This document shows positions 25,497 to 34,976 of a DNA stretch of 37,809 nucleotides, one piece after another (positions within the stretch are counted from its first letter, which is position 1; the number at the start of each line of letters is the position of its first letter). The stretch is taken from the NCBI GenBank assembly GCA_022822325.1, contig JAJEBW010000011.1:1-37809 (forward strand), read 5' to 3'. This stretch comes from Gemmatimonadota bacterium (GTDB taxonomy: Bacteria; Gemmatimonadota; Gemmatimonadetes; Longimicrobiales; Gaopeijiaceae). The notes under the pieces were generated by a model. The model saw only the letters and a program-made list of their open reading frames with translations. It was not told the origin of the DNA and did not search any database. The position numbers and the translations under genes are program-made.

Positions 25497-28400
25497 ATGG
25501 CCCGAAACACCGAACCACTCGTGAATGCCGTCCTGGCCGCGGCGCTTGATGGCATGCACCCCCGTTGGCGGGTCTCCGCCGAACAGACCGACATATTGGG
25601 CTCCAGCGCCTTGAGGCCGGACCTGCTGGTCGCGATGGGCCATTCCGTTCCGGTCATTTTGGAAACCGAATTCACCCCTGCGGCCACTGTCGAGGACGAT
25701 GCGCGCGCCCGTTTGGGACAGGTTGTCAGCGACGTGGGACACCCGATCGAGCATGCGATCGCCATTCGACTGAACCCGGGGCTTCGCGACTCGGACGACC
25801 TGCCCGCGTCAGTGCGGGAAACGACGGTTGAATGGTGCGTGCTCTCGGGCGACGGCGACGAGTCTTCGCGTTGGCCGGCCCGGGGCTGGATTGAAGGCCG
25901 GGTTTCCGACCTCGCTCACGCGATCGAACAGGTTTCTCTTTCGGAACGCCTGATCGCCCAGGGCCTGGAGATTCTCGAGGTTGGCGTTCGGCAGGCGGCC
26001 CACATCCACCGGAAGACGGATCCGGTCGCTTCGCGCGTTGGACTCGAGGCTGCAGCGCGACTTCTTCACCAGGAAGATTGCGAACAGACGTCGCGCATGG
26101 CCATGGCCATCATTGCAAACGCGATGATCTTCCACAAGACGCTGGAAGGCATGCACGGCATCCCCGAACTGGAGAGCGCGCGGGGAGAGCTTGGACGTTT
26201 CCTGCCATCCAGATTGGTTCAGCTCTGGCGCCGGATCCTGGAGGTCAACTACTGGCCGATCTTCAAGATCGCGATGGATCTTCTGCGGACGATCCGGACC
26301 ATACAGGCGAAGATGATCCTTGACCGTCTCGCGCAAGTCGCCGACGAACTGTCCGCCATCGGGGCAACCAGCCTCAACGACCTTTCCGGGCGCATGTTTC
26401 AGCGCCTCATCGCTGATCGCAAGTTCCTCGCCACCTTTTATACCTTGCCCAACTCCTCCACCCTGCTGGCCGAACTCGCCATCCCGCGCATCAAGGCCGA
26501 CTGGAGCGACGCGTCCTCCATTCGGAAGTTGCGCATCGGCGATCTGGCCTGCGGCACCGGCGCCCTTCTGCTGGCGGCCTACCAGGGGATCCTGGCCCGC
26601 CACCGGCACACCGGCGGAGACGACGCCACTCTTCACCCCGGAATGATGGAGCGCTCCCTCTTGGCCGCCGACATCATGCCCGCCGCAACCCACCTCACGG
26701 CGTCCAATCTCTCGGGGACGCATCCGGGCAGCACCTTCCGCAAGACTTGCGTGTACACCATGCCCTACGGATCGCAGCCTCAGGAACGCGAACTGCCCGT
26801 CGCCATCGGATCGTTGGATCTGCTTGAAGATGGGCGCGACACGCTGGCGCTGTTCGGCACCGGCCAGAGTCGGGCCCACGGTCAAAGGGAATCGGGCGAC
26901 AACGTCGATGTGCGAGTGGATATCCCGCACGGACGGCTTGATCTGGCCATCATGAATCCGCCCTTCACCCGGCCGACCAATCACGAATCCGCCACGGTGC
27001 CCGTCCCGTCCTTCGCGGGCTTTGAGACCGGGGCGGACGAACAACGCGAGATGTCGAAGCGTCTGAAGCAGATTGGTCGCAATATGAAGCTGGGAGCAGG
27101 CCACGGAAACGCCGGTCTGGCTTCCTACTTCGTCGATCTGGCGCACCTAAAGACGCGCCCGGGAGGCGTGATCGCCCTGGTTCTGCCCTTCTCCTTCGCG
27201 CAAGGCCGCTCGTGGGAGTCGGCACGGAGGCTGGTGGCCGCCGAATACAAGGATGTCGTCGTGGTTGCGATTGCCACCACCGGGAACACGGACCGGGCGT
27301 TCTCGGCCGATACGGGGATGGCCGAGATGTTGCTGTTGGGAACGAAGAGGCTCAAGGGCGAGAAGGCGGATTCATCCGTCCTCTTCGTCAGTCTCAAGCG
27401 CAGACCTCGGAGCCTGATCGAGGCCGGCGATGTAGCGCGCGCCGTTCGAGAGATCCGGCGGAATTCGGCTCAAGCGGGCTGGATGCGCGTGGGAGGGCAC
27501 CAGGTCGGCAGCTACATCCGACACAACCTGACGGCGGGCGGCGCCGCAGGGATCGCGAATCCCGACATTGCCACTGCGAGCATCGCCCTTGCGAAGGGAC
27601 GCCTTCAGTCCTCGCGGAGCCGGACCGCTTATGAAATCCCGCTCGCGCCGCTGGGCGAACTCGGCGACCGGGGACCGATCCACCGCGATCTCACGGGGCG
27701 CGCGCCCGATGGGAAACCCCGCGGTCCCTGGGATATGCATCCGATCAGCGAGATTGACTTTCCGCCAACCTGGCCCGCCCTCTGGGCACACGAAGCCGCC
27801 AGGGAGCGGCGCCTGATCGTCCAGCCGGACCGATACGGGTGGGTGCGGGAAGGTTGCCGCGACCTGGCGGTCGATCGCTGGGAGGCGTCCGCAAGCCGCT
27901 TGCACTTCAACCTCGATTTCCAGATCAACTCTCAGAGCCTCGCCGCCTGCCTGACGCCCGAGCCGGCGATCGGCGGCCGCGCGTGGCCAAGCTTTCGCGC
28001 CGACCGGGACGACTGGGAAATTCCCCTGGCGCTGTGGGCGGACACGACGCCGGGACTCATCCTCTTCTGGTGGAAGGGAACTCGGCAACATCAGGGGCGG
28101 GCGGCCACCACCCTGAGTCGCTTGCCCCAGCTTCCGGTCCTGGATCCTCGCGCGCTCACGCCGGCACAGATCAAGGAGGCTCGCGCGATCTTCGCGGAGT
28201 TCCGGGAGCGTTCGTTCCTGCCGGCCAACGAGGCCTACCGCGACGAGGTTCGCGCCGACCTCGACCACGCGATTCTCCGCCGCCTTCTGGACCTCCCCCA
28301 CGACGTCGACGATTGGCTCCGTCTCCTCCGCGATCAGTGGTGCGCCGAGCCCAGCGTCCACGGCGGCAAGCTGACCCGAATCGACACGACGACGCCATGA
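25497..28400 (+). CDS. Large DNA N6-adenine methyltransferase, possible single-chain restriction-modification enzyme
   Basis: A 967-aa protein. Residues about 1-150 contain PD at 41-42 followed by ETE at 56-58 (PDLLVAMGHSVPVILETEF), resembling a PD-(D/E)xK nuclease core with the Lys replaced by Glu; an ExE active site is known in BamHI. Residues about 150-310 are helical, with ATFYTLPNSSTLLAELA leading into the methyltransferase. Motif I is DLACGTGALLLAAY at 349-362 and motif IV NPPF at 487-490, fitting the gamma-class adenine enzymes of type I and type IIG systems. About 400 further residues could hold a target-recognition domain. No specificity or separate nuclease gene adjoins. ATG at 25497 has GGGAG six to seven bases upstream. 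TAGATT at 25446-25451 may be a -10. The M28 peptidase overlaps its stop by 4 bp. Whether it cuts DNA is unproven. Confidence 0.8.
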   Translation: MARNTEPLVNAVLAAALDGMHPRWRVSAEQTDILGSSALRPDLLVAMGHSVPVILETEFTPAATVEDDARARLGQVVSDVGHPIEHAIAIRLNPGLRDSDDLPASVRETTVEWCVLSGDGDESSRWPARGWIEGRVSDLAHAIEQVSLSERLIAQGLEILEVGVRQAAHIHRKTDPVASRVGLEAAARLLHQEDCEQTSRMAMAIIANAMIFHKTLEGMHGIPELESARGELGRFLPSRLVQLWRRILEVNYWPIFKIAMDLLRTIRTIQAKMILDRLAQVADELSAIGATSLNDLSGRMFQRLIADRKFLATFYTLPNSSTLLAELAIPRIKADWSDASSIRKLRIGDLACGTGALLLAAYQGILARHRHTGGDDATLHPGMMERSLLAADIMPAATHLTASNLSGTHPGSTFRKTCVYTMPYGSQPQERELPVAIGSLDLLEDGRDTLALFGTGQSRAHGQRESGDNVDVRVDIPHGRLDLAIMNPPFTRPTNHESATVPVPSFAGFETGADEQREMSKRLKQIGRNMKLGAGHGNAGLASYFVDLAHLKTRPGGVIALVLPFSFAQGRSWESARRLVAAEYKDVVVVAIATTGNTDRAFSADTGMAEMLLLGTKRLKGEKADSSVLFVSLKRRPRSLIEAGDVARAVREIRRNSAQAGWMRVGGHQVGSYIRHNLTAGGAAGIANPDIATASIALAKGRLQSSRSRTAYEIPLAPLGELGDRGPIHRDLTGRAPDGKPRGPWDMHPISEIDFPPTWPALWAHEAARERRLIVQPDRYGWVREGCRDLAVDRWEASASRLHFNLDFQINSQSLAACLTPEPAIGGRAWPSFRADRDDWEIPLALWADTTPGLILFWWKGTRQHQGRAATTLSRLPQLPVLDPRALTPAQIKEARAIFAEFRERSFLPANEAYRDEVRADLDHAILRRLLDLPHDVDDWLRLLRDQWCAEPSVHGGKLTRIDTTTP

Positions 28401-30589
28401 GCGCCCAAAACCGTCGCCGTCCCCACCACTCCAAACCCATCGAGTCCCCCATGCACCTCCCCCGCCCCGCCCCTCTCCCCACCGCGGTCGTCGTCGCTGC
28501 CACCGCGGCCGTCGCCGCCTTCGCTTCCCCCGCCCCCCAGCGGCCCGCCCTCGCCGGCTTCACCGCGGATCGCGCGGCCAGCCAGCTCCTCTGCGAGGCC
28601 CGCTTCCTCGAACTGCCGCGCAGCGAGTCCTTCCGGGAGCACCTCCGCACGATCACCGCGGAACCCCACCCGGCCGGCTCGGAGGCCCAGAGGCGCGTCG
28701 GCGAGTACCTGGCGCGGTCGATGGAGGACGCGGGGCTGGAGGTCGAGAGCTACCCCTACGACGTGTATCTGCCCGAGCTCACCGACGACGTGGAGGTGCA
28801 TATCGTGACTCCGGTGGCGATGCAACTCTCCAACCGCGAGCCCGCCCTGCCCGAGGACCGCTTTTCCGGCCACCCCGATCTGCTCAACGGTTGGAACGCC
28901 TTTTCGGGATCCGGCGATGTGACCGGCGAGGTCGTCTACGCCAACTACGGACGCCGCGAGGACTACCGGGCGCTCGATTCGATGGGCGTGTCCATCGCTG
29001 GAAAGGTCGTGATCGCGCGGTACGGCGGGAACTTTCGCGGCTACAAGGTCAAGTTCGCCGAGGAGCGCGGGGCGGCGGGCGTCGTGATGTTCAACGATCC
29101 CGGATTCTCGGGCCTCGGCGCCTACCCGGAGGGCCCGATGATGAATGGCCAGACGATCCAGCGCGGCTCCGTCCTCACCCTTCCCTGGACCGGCGACCCC
29201 CTCACCCCCTTCGTTCCCGCGCTGCCCAGGGACGGCGACACGCAGGTCGAACGCCTCGACCCCTCGGAGGTTCCCCTTCACACCATTCCCGTCCTGCCCA
29301 TCGGCTACGAGGCGGCGATCGAGATCCTCTCGCGCATGACCGGCCCCGGGGTCCCGCCCGGTTGGGACGCCTCGATGGAGACCGATTACCGGCTGACCGG
29401 GGGACCGGAGCTTACGGTGCGGGTGCGCGTCAACCAGCCCAAGAAACTGACGCGGGCGACCAATGTCGTGGGCACTCTGCGGGGGACCGAGTTTCCGGAC
29501 GAATGGTTCATCCTGGGAGCCCATTACGATCCCTGGGGATTCGGCGCGATCGATCCCAATGGCGGCACCGCAATGCTGCTGACTCTGGCCGAGGCGCTGG
29601 GCGAGCTCGCCCGCGAGGAATCGTGTCGGCCGCGGCGTTCGATCATGATCGCCCACTGGGACGCGGAGGAATACGGAATCATCGGCTCTACCGAGTGGGT
29701 GGAGCAGTTGCGCGAAGAGCTGGAGGCCAATGCGATCGCCTACATCAATGCGGACGGGGCGGTCTCGGGTTCCAGCTTCGGGTCGTCGTCGTCGCCGTCG
29801 CTCAAGGGACAGATCATCGAGGCGACGAAGGCGGTCGCCTATCCCGGCACCGGCGAGCTCCTGTACGACTGGTGGATGGCGCGCGCACCCGAGGGCGAGG
29901 AGGAGCCCACCCTGGGCAATCTCGGCGGCGGCTCCGATCATGTGGGCTTCTACACGCATGCCGGCGTCCCATCCGGCGCCATGTCGTCGGGCAACCCCGG
30001 CGGCGTCTACCACTCCAACTACGACAACTTCGCCTGGTTCGAGCGCTTCGGCGACACGGCCTTCGTCTATGGACCGATGATCGCGCGCGCCGACGGAATT
30101 CTCGCGCTGCGCTTCGCCAACGCCGACATCCTCCCCTACGACCCGATCCGCTACGCAACCGACACCCGCACCCACGTCGAGACGCTCTACGAGGTGGCCG
30201 AAGATCGGCGCCTGAGGATCGACCTGTCCGATCTGGTGGCGTCGACGGTGGAGCTGGAGGAAGCCGCCCGCGCCCTGGTCGAGGCCCGCGACCGCTGGAT
30301 AGCGGCGGGCAGCGTGGACGCGGCGGCGGCCGAGCGGGCGAATCGCGCGCTGATCGGGCTGGAGAAGGCGTGGCTGAACGACCGCGGCCTGCAGGGACGG
30401 CCCTGGAGCCGCTCGATCTACGTCTCGCCGGACCCCTTCAGCGGCTATGCGTCGTGGATGCTGCCGGGACTGCGCTACGAGATCGAGACCGACGACCGCG
30501 CCGACATTCCGGGCTGGGAGAGGGTCTACATCAACGCCGTGCGGAATCTTGCCGAGCGCATGAGGGCGGTGGCCGGGATGATGGGGTAG
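28397..30589 (+). CDS. Exported M28 family metallopeptidase (glutamate carboxypeptidase II-like)
   Basis: A 730-aa secreted zinc aminopeptidase/carboxypeptidase. Hydrophobic LPTAVVVAATAAVAAFA at about 28-44 is a signal peptide; the n-region is long, and an in-frame ATG at 28451 would give a more normal one. Then come a PA domain (GKVVIARYGGNFRGYKVKFA) and the M28 catalytic domain with zinc ligands in GAHYDPWGFGAIDPNGG, AHWDAEEYGIIGS (Glu pair), NADGAV, and the last His in YHSNYDNF. The C-terminal about 150 residues fit the transferrin-receptor-like dimerisation domain. The organisation is that of PSMA/NAALADase relatives. It likely trims peptides outside the cytoplasm. The start at 28397 overlaps the methyltransferase stop (ATGA). 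Confidence 0.9.
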   Translation: MSAQNRRRPHHSKPIESPMHLPRPAPLPTAVVVAATAAVAAFASPAPQRPALAGFTADRAASQLLCEARFLELPRSESFREHLRTITAEPHPAGSEAQRRVGEYLARSMEDAGLEVESYPYDVYLPELTDDVEVHIVTPVAMQLSNREPALPEDRFSGHPDLLNGWNAFSGSGDVTGEVVYANYGRREDYRALDSMGVSIAGKVVIARYGGNFRGYKVKFAEERGAAGVVMFNDPGFSGLGAYPEGPMMNGQTIQRGSVLTLPWTGDPLTPFVPALPRDGDTQVERLDPSEVPLHTIPVLPIGYEAAIEILSRMTGPGVPPGWDASMETDYRLTGGPELTVRVRVNQPKKLTRATNVVGTLRGTEFPDEWFILGAHYDPWGFGAIDPNGGTAMLLTLAEALGELAREESCRPRRSIMIAHWDAEEYGIIGSTEWVEQLREELEANAIAYINADGAVSGSSFGSSSSPSLKGQIIEATKAVAYPGTGELLYDWWMARAPEGEEEPTLGNLGGGSDHVGFYTHAGVPSGAMSSGNPGGVYHSNYDNFAWFERFGDTAFVYGPMIARADGILALRFANADILPYDPIRYATDTRTHVETLYEVAEDRRLRIDLSDLVASTVELEEAARALVEARDRWIAAGSVDAAAAERANRALIGLEKAWLNDRGLQGRPWSRSIYVSPDPFSGYASWMLPGLRYEIETDDRADIPGWERVYINAVRNLAERMRAVAGMMG

Positions 30590-30891
30590 CCGCTCGCGCC
30601 ACCCGCTCGCGCACCAAACGCCCCGCCGTCGTCCGGGGTTCGGTCGTTCGGCAAAGCATGTTGGCGGGGATCTCCGCGACCCCGGCCCCTGCGCGGGCCG
30701 GCCCGGATGGAAGCCGCGAGGCGATGGCGCGCGCGCAACCCCCGTGGTCTTTGGACTTTCGATTTCGGTCCCCGGATTGCGGCAGGGAAGGCCCCGCAAT
30801 GGCCGGATGGTCCGCAGCGGCGTATCCTGCTTGCGGAAGCACGCAACTCGTGGAAGCACGAAAAACGCCATTTCATTCCGGAGGTTCCCGC
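30590..30891 (+). other. 302-bp intergenic region before the Asp-box protein
   Basis: No convincing gene in this stretch. TATCCTGC at 30823-30830 could be a -10 element for the downstream gene, without a clear -35. GGAAGCACG occurs twice (30835 and 30852 regions). The ribosome site GGAGGT lies eight bases before the next ATG. Confidence 0.4.
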
Positions 30892-33720
30892 ATGACCCGC
30901 CCCGCCACCCTTCCCCGTCCCCTCCTTCTCTGCATCCTCCTCGCGCTCGCTTCGCCCTTCGCCGACCCGGCCCCCGCTCCCGCCCAGCAGAGCGCGGCGC
31001 CCCCGGTCAACCAGAGCGACGACCCCACGCTGCGGGCCTTCGTCTGGCGCCAGATCGGGCCGTACGGACAGGGCGGGCGCGTCGACGACATCGCCGTCCA
31101 CCCGGAGGATCCGCACACCTATTTCGCCGGTTTCGCGACGGGCGGGCTCTGGAAGACCACCAACAACGGCACCACCTTCCGGCCGGTCTTCGACAGCCAT
31201 GGAACCCATTCGGTGGGCGCGGTGGCCATCTCTCCGGCCGATCCGAACATCGTCTGGGTGGGAACGGGCGAGGCCAACAACCGTCAGAGCTCCTCCTTCG
31301 GCGACGGGATCTACCGTTCCACCGACGGCGGCGAGACCTTTGCGCACATGGGGCTGCGCGAAACGCAAACCATCGCGCGGGTGATCGCCCACCCCACCGA
31401 TCCGGATGTGGCCTGGGTGGCGGCGACCGGCCATCTCTTCGGTCCCAACCCCGAACGCGGCGTCTTCAAGACCACCGACGGCGGACGCAACTGGAACCAT
31501 GTGCTTCGCGTGGACGACGACACCGGCGCGACCGACCTCGTTCTTCACACCGCCAATCCCAACACCCTCTTCGCGGCCACCTACCAGCGGCGGCGCACAA
31601 GCTGCTGTTTCGTCGGGGGCGGCCCCGGCAGCGGGATCTGGCGCTCCGACGACGGCGGCGACAACTGGACCCGCCTGAGCGGCAACGGACTGCCCCGCGG
31701 CACGATGGGACGGGTTGCGCTGGCGACGACCCCCGCGGATCCGGATGTGATCTATGCGCAGATCGAGGTGGCGGCCGACCGCGAAGATCCCTTCACCGAC
31801 GAGGAACGGGCCGAGCTGCTCGCGATCGCCGAAGAGAACCAGCCGCTTCCCCCCGACGATCAGTACAACGGGATCTGGCGCTCGACCGACGGCGGCGCGA
31901 GTTGGGAGTTCCGCAGCAACGAGAACGGCCGGCCGATGTACTTCAGCCAGATTCGGGTCGATCCCAACGACACCGAGACCGTGTATGTGGTGGACCAGCG
32001 CGTGCACCGATCCGTGGACGGCGCCCTGACCTTCGAGCGGCTGGACGGGTACGGGCATGTCGATCAGCACGCCATGTGGATCAATCCGGAAAACAGCGAC
32101 CACATCCTGATCGGCAACGACGGTTCGGTCGACGTCAGCTACGACCAGGGCGAGACGTGGGAATCGCACAGGGGGTGGGCGATGGGGCAGCCGTACCACG
32201 CATCGGTGGACATGCGGCGGCCCTACTACGTCTGCACCGGCCTGCAGGACAATGGAAGCTGGTGCGGACCGAGCGGCGTTCGCGGCGGCGTCATCCTGAG
32301 CGAGGACTGGTATCGCGTCGGCGGCGGCGACGGCTTCTACACCGCGGTGGACCCGACCGATCACACCATGGTCTACGCCGAATCGCAGAACGGCAATCTG
32401 CGGCGCCTCAACCTGGCGACCGGCGAGGGGGGCAGCATTCGGCCGCGCGCGCCCACCAACAACAACTCGCGCACCAACATCGCGCCGGCGCCCGAGCCCA
32501 ACACCGAGATTCGCTGGAACTGGAACACCCCCTTCATCCTCTCGCCGCACAACCCCGATGTGATCTACGCGGCCGGCAACCGCCTCTTCCGCTCGATGGA
32601 CCGCGGCTCCACCTGGACGATGAGCGAGGATCTCACGCGCAACGTCGATCGCGACCGGGTCGAAGTCATGGGCCGGGCGAACAGTCTGCCGCGCTGCAAC
32701 CGGATGGACCGCGGCACCGAGTGCATTCTGTCGCGCAACGACGGTGTAAGTCGTTTCAGCACTGGCATTTCGGTGGCGGAGTCGCCGCTGGTTCCCGGGC
32801 TCCTGTGGGTGGGAACGGACGACGGCAATCTTCAGATCAGCCGGGATGGCGGCGCAAGCTGGACCGAGGTCGGGCGCAACATTCCGGGCGGGACGAACGG
32901 CTACTACATCTCGCGCGTGGAGGCGTCCCACTTCGATGCCGCAACCGCCTACGCTTCGGTGGACGGGCACAAGAGCGACGATCTGCGGCCCTACATCTAC
33001 GTCACCCGCGACTATGGCGAGAGCTGGGAGAGCATCGCCTCGAATCTCCCCGAATACGGCAACGTCAACACCGTGCGGCAGGATCCGCGCAATCCTCGTC
33101 TGCTCTATGCCGGCACCGAGTTCGGCTTCTTCGTCTCGCTGGACGAGGGCGGAAGCTGGCAACCCTTCATGAATGGACTGCCGGTTGTGCGGATCGACGA
33201 TGTGGTTGTGCATCCGCGCGAGGGAGACCTTGTGCTTGCGACGCACGGGCGCAGCGTCCTGATCGCCGACGACATCACCCCCCTGCAGCAGTTGACCGAC
33301 GAGGTGACGGCCCAGGACGTCTTCCTCTTCGAGCCCAGAGAGGCGGTGCGCTGGAAATCGGACCCGCGGATGTCCAGATCGGTCACGGGGGACAAGGTGC
33401 TGCGCGGCGAAAATGCGCCACCGGGCACCGCGATCCACTACTGGCTGAGCGAGGCCTCGGGCGATCTGCAGCTCACGGTGACGGACATGGCGACGGGCGA
33501 GCTCTTCCGCGATCTGGAACCGGTGGGGAACAGCGGGATCAATCGCGTGAGGTGGAATCTGCGCGGCAATCGGCGGCAGGGGGGCGGGGGGTTCGGGGGC
33601 GGCGGGGGCCAGGGTCCGATGGCCCAACCGGGGCTCTACCGCGTCACCCTGACGGTGGACGGCCGCGAGCACACGCAGACGGTGCGGGTGCTGGAGGACA
33701 TCTGGATGGAGCAGCGGTGA
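30892..33720 (+). CDS. Secreted Asp-box/VPS10-like beta-propeller protein
   Basis: A 942-aa exported protein of the sortilin/BNR-repeat type often labelled glycosyl hydrolase. A signal peptide (LLLCILLALASPFADPA) covers residues about 10-30. At least nine Asp-box motifs of the S/T-x-D-x-G-x-x-W/F form are visible: STDGGETF, TTDGGRNW, SDDGGDNW, STDGGASW, SYDQGETW, SMDRGSTW, SRDGGASW, TRDYGESW, SLDEGGSW. These mark one or two beta-propellers. The last about 130 residues form a separate domain (AIHYWLSEASGDLQLTVTDM) with a Gly-rich loop near residue 900. No catalytic glycosidase residues can be assigned, so enzymatic activity is unproven. The ATG at 30892 has GGAGGT at a good distance. Such proteins commonly accompany exported peptidases in this lineage. 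Confidence 0.88.
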   Translation: MTRPATLPRPLLLCILLALASPFADPAPAPAQQSAAPPVNQSDDPTLRAFVWRQIGPYGQGGRVDDIAVHPEDPHTYFAGFATGGLWKTTNNGTTFRPVFDSHGTHSVGAVAISPADPNIVWVGTGEANNRQSSSFGDGIYRSTDGGETFAHMGLRETQTIARVIAHPTDPDVAWVAATGHLFGPNPERGVFKTTDGGRNWNHVLRVDDDTGATDLVLHTANPNTLFAATYQRRRTSCCFVGGGPGSGIWRSDDGGDNWTRLSGNGLPRGTMGRVALATTPADPDVIYAQIEVAADREDPFTDEERAELLAIAEENQPLPPDDQYNGIWRSTDGGASWEFRSNENGRPMYFSQIRVDPNDTETVYVVDQRVHRSVDGALTFERLDGYGHVDQHAMWINPENSDHILIGNDGSVDVSYDQGETWESHRGWAMGQPYHASVDMRRPYYVCTGLQDNGSWCGPSGVRGGVILSEDWYRVGGGDGFYTAVDPTDHTMVYAESQNGNLRRLNLATGEGGSIRPRAPTNNNSRTNIAPAPEPNTEIRWNWNTPFILSPHNPDVIYAAGNRLFRSMDRGSTWTMSEDLTRNVDRDRVEVMGRANSLPRCNRMDRGTECILSRNDGVSRFSTGISVAESPLVPGLLWVGTDDGNLQISRDGGASWTEVGRNIPGGTNGYYISRVEASHFDAATAYASVDGHKSDDLRPYIYVTRDYGESWESIASNLPEYGNVNTVRQDPRNPRLLYAGTEFGFFVSLDEGGSWQPFMNGLPVVRIDDVVVHPREGDLVLATHGRSVLIADDITPLQQLTDEVTAQDVFLFEPREAVRWKSDPRMSRSVTGDKVLRGENAPPGTAIHYWLSEASGDLQLTVTDMATGELFRDLEPVGNSGINRVRWNLRGNRRQGGGGFGGGGGQGPMAQPGLYRVTLTVDGREHTQTVRVLEDIWMEQR

Positions 33721-33834
33721 CCGCGGCGCGGGCCCGGGCGGGATGGCTCCGTCCGGCACGTCATTGAGCGACATCTCGCTGGCGGTCCCGCCGGTCCGGG
33801 CGGGCGGCTGGGGCGGGAATGGGGAGCTTCGGTC

Positions 33835-34839
33835 ATGATTCCGGCCGATTCGGACTGGTTCGAGCGCCTCTTCGGCTTCCCGGAGGAGTCCCGCGACGAA
33901 GTCCGCCGACAGCTCGTGGTGGAGGGGACCGCCCTTCATTCCCGCGCGAAGGGCGCATCCTACGGAATCGGAACCCTCGAAACGCCATCGCTTCGGCAGC
34001 TCCGGGACCGGGCGAAGGGCGCATCCGCGGGTCCCATTCGGGTGCGCAATGTCGTGGGGGAAGCAGGCGCTCTCCATGGCGACGCGGCCCATGCGGGCGC
34101 GCTCTTCCAGGTGGCGTCCCAGTTCAATCTCCTGGAGACGACTTCGCCCGACGTCACCCCGGAGCGCGGCGTCACCGGCTACGTCCACGACCGCACCCAG
34201 GGCCCGGCCTGCTCGCTCGCGGCGGCGGCGGCCACCCTGTACCGCAACTACTTCGCGCCCGTCGGCGACGGGATCGGCCAGACGCGCGAACGCCAGATCG
34301 ATTGCCTGCGCGACCTCCACGATCTCCTCGCCGACGGCGGCCCGCCGCTATGGGAGATGCGCAACGGATACGCGCTTCCCACGCGGCCGCGGTTGGAACG
34401 CTTCGGCCACCGTTTCCGTTCCCTCGCGCGCCGCGACCGCGACCGGCTCCGAGCCGCGCTCCGAATCGGGATCCACCGCGACGTTCAGGTCACGCGGGCC
34501 AATCCGCCCCACCTCGTCTCGCAGTGCTTCTGCTCCGCCCTGCCGCTGGGCTACGCGCAGGCCGCCAGCGCCGAATGGGAATCCTTCGCCCGGTTGATCC
34601 TGGAGGCCGCCTACGAGGCCACTCTCCTGGCCGCGGCCGAGAACGCCGCCCGCTCGGGCAATCGCATCGTCTTTCTCACCCTGGTCGGCGGCGGCGTCTT
34701 CGGGAATCGACATTCGTGGATCCTGGGCGCCATGGAACGCGCCTTCGACCGCCTGGCCAACACTGCGCTGGATGTGAGGATCGTGCACTTCCGGGACATC
34801 GCCGAGCGGTACCGAATTCTGGAGAAGCCGCTCTCCTGA
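33835..34839 (+). CDS. Conserved protein with macrodomain-like features
   Basis: A 334-aa soluble protein. The N-terminus (DWFERLFGF, then TLETPSLRQL) precedes a conserved block: GALFQVASQFNLLETTSP, ERGVTGYVHDRTQGPACSLA, TLYRNYF, and LWEMRNGYALP. Near the C-terminus VFLTLVGGGVFGNRHSWI resembles the Gly-rich ADP-ribose-binding loop of macrodomains (GGGVFG). I assign this only as similarity of pattern, and no substrate is known. AKGAS is encoded twice, 22 codons apart (15-bp identical repeats at 33946-33960 and 34012-34026). The ATG at 33835 has GGGGAG upstream. It lies 114 bp after the Asp-box gene and 137 bp before the lipase. Confidence 0.6.
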   Translation: MIPADSDWFERLFGFPEESRDEVRRQLVVEGTALHSRAKGASYGIGTLETPSLRQLRDRAKGASAGPIRVRNVVGEAGALHGDAAHAGALFQVASQFNLLETTSPDVTPERGVTGYVHDRTQGPACSLAAAAATLYRNYFAPVGDGIGQTRERQIDCLRDLHDLLADGGPPLWEMRNGYALPTRPRLERFGHRFRSLARRDRDRLRAALRIGIHRDVQVTRANPPHLVSQCFCSALPLGYAQAASAEWESFARLILEAAYEATLLAAAENAARSGNRIVFLTLVGGGVFGNRHSWILGAMERAFDRLANTALDVRIVHFRDIAERYRILEKPLS

Positions 34840-34976
34840 TGGATTTGCTGACGGGCGCTGATGGAACCTCCGACCGTCGCGGCTAACCTCCCCGCCGAAC
34901 TCTTGGCGCAACTCCCCGGGGATGGCGGCGGCGGCCTGCCGGTGCCGCGAACGGGGAAGGGACAGGGAGCGGAGCA

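Noticed and set aside
30526..34320. Very long open frame on the minus strand (1264 codons) opposite the Asp-box gene
   Set aside because: It mirrors a well-supported plus-strand gene. High GC at third positions suppresses stops in the antisense frame, and the translation has no domain features.
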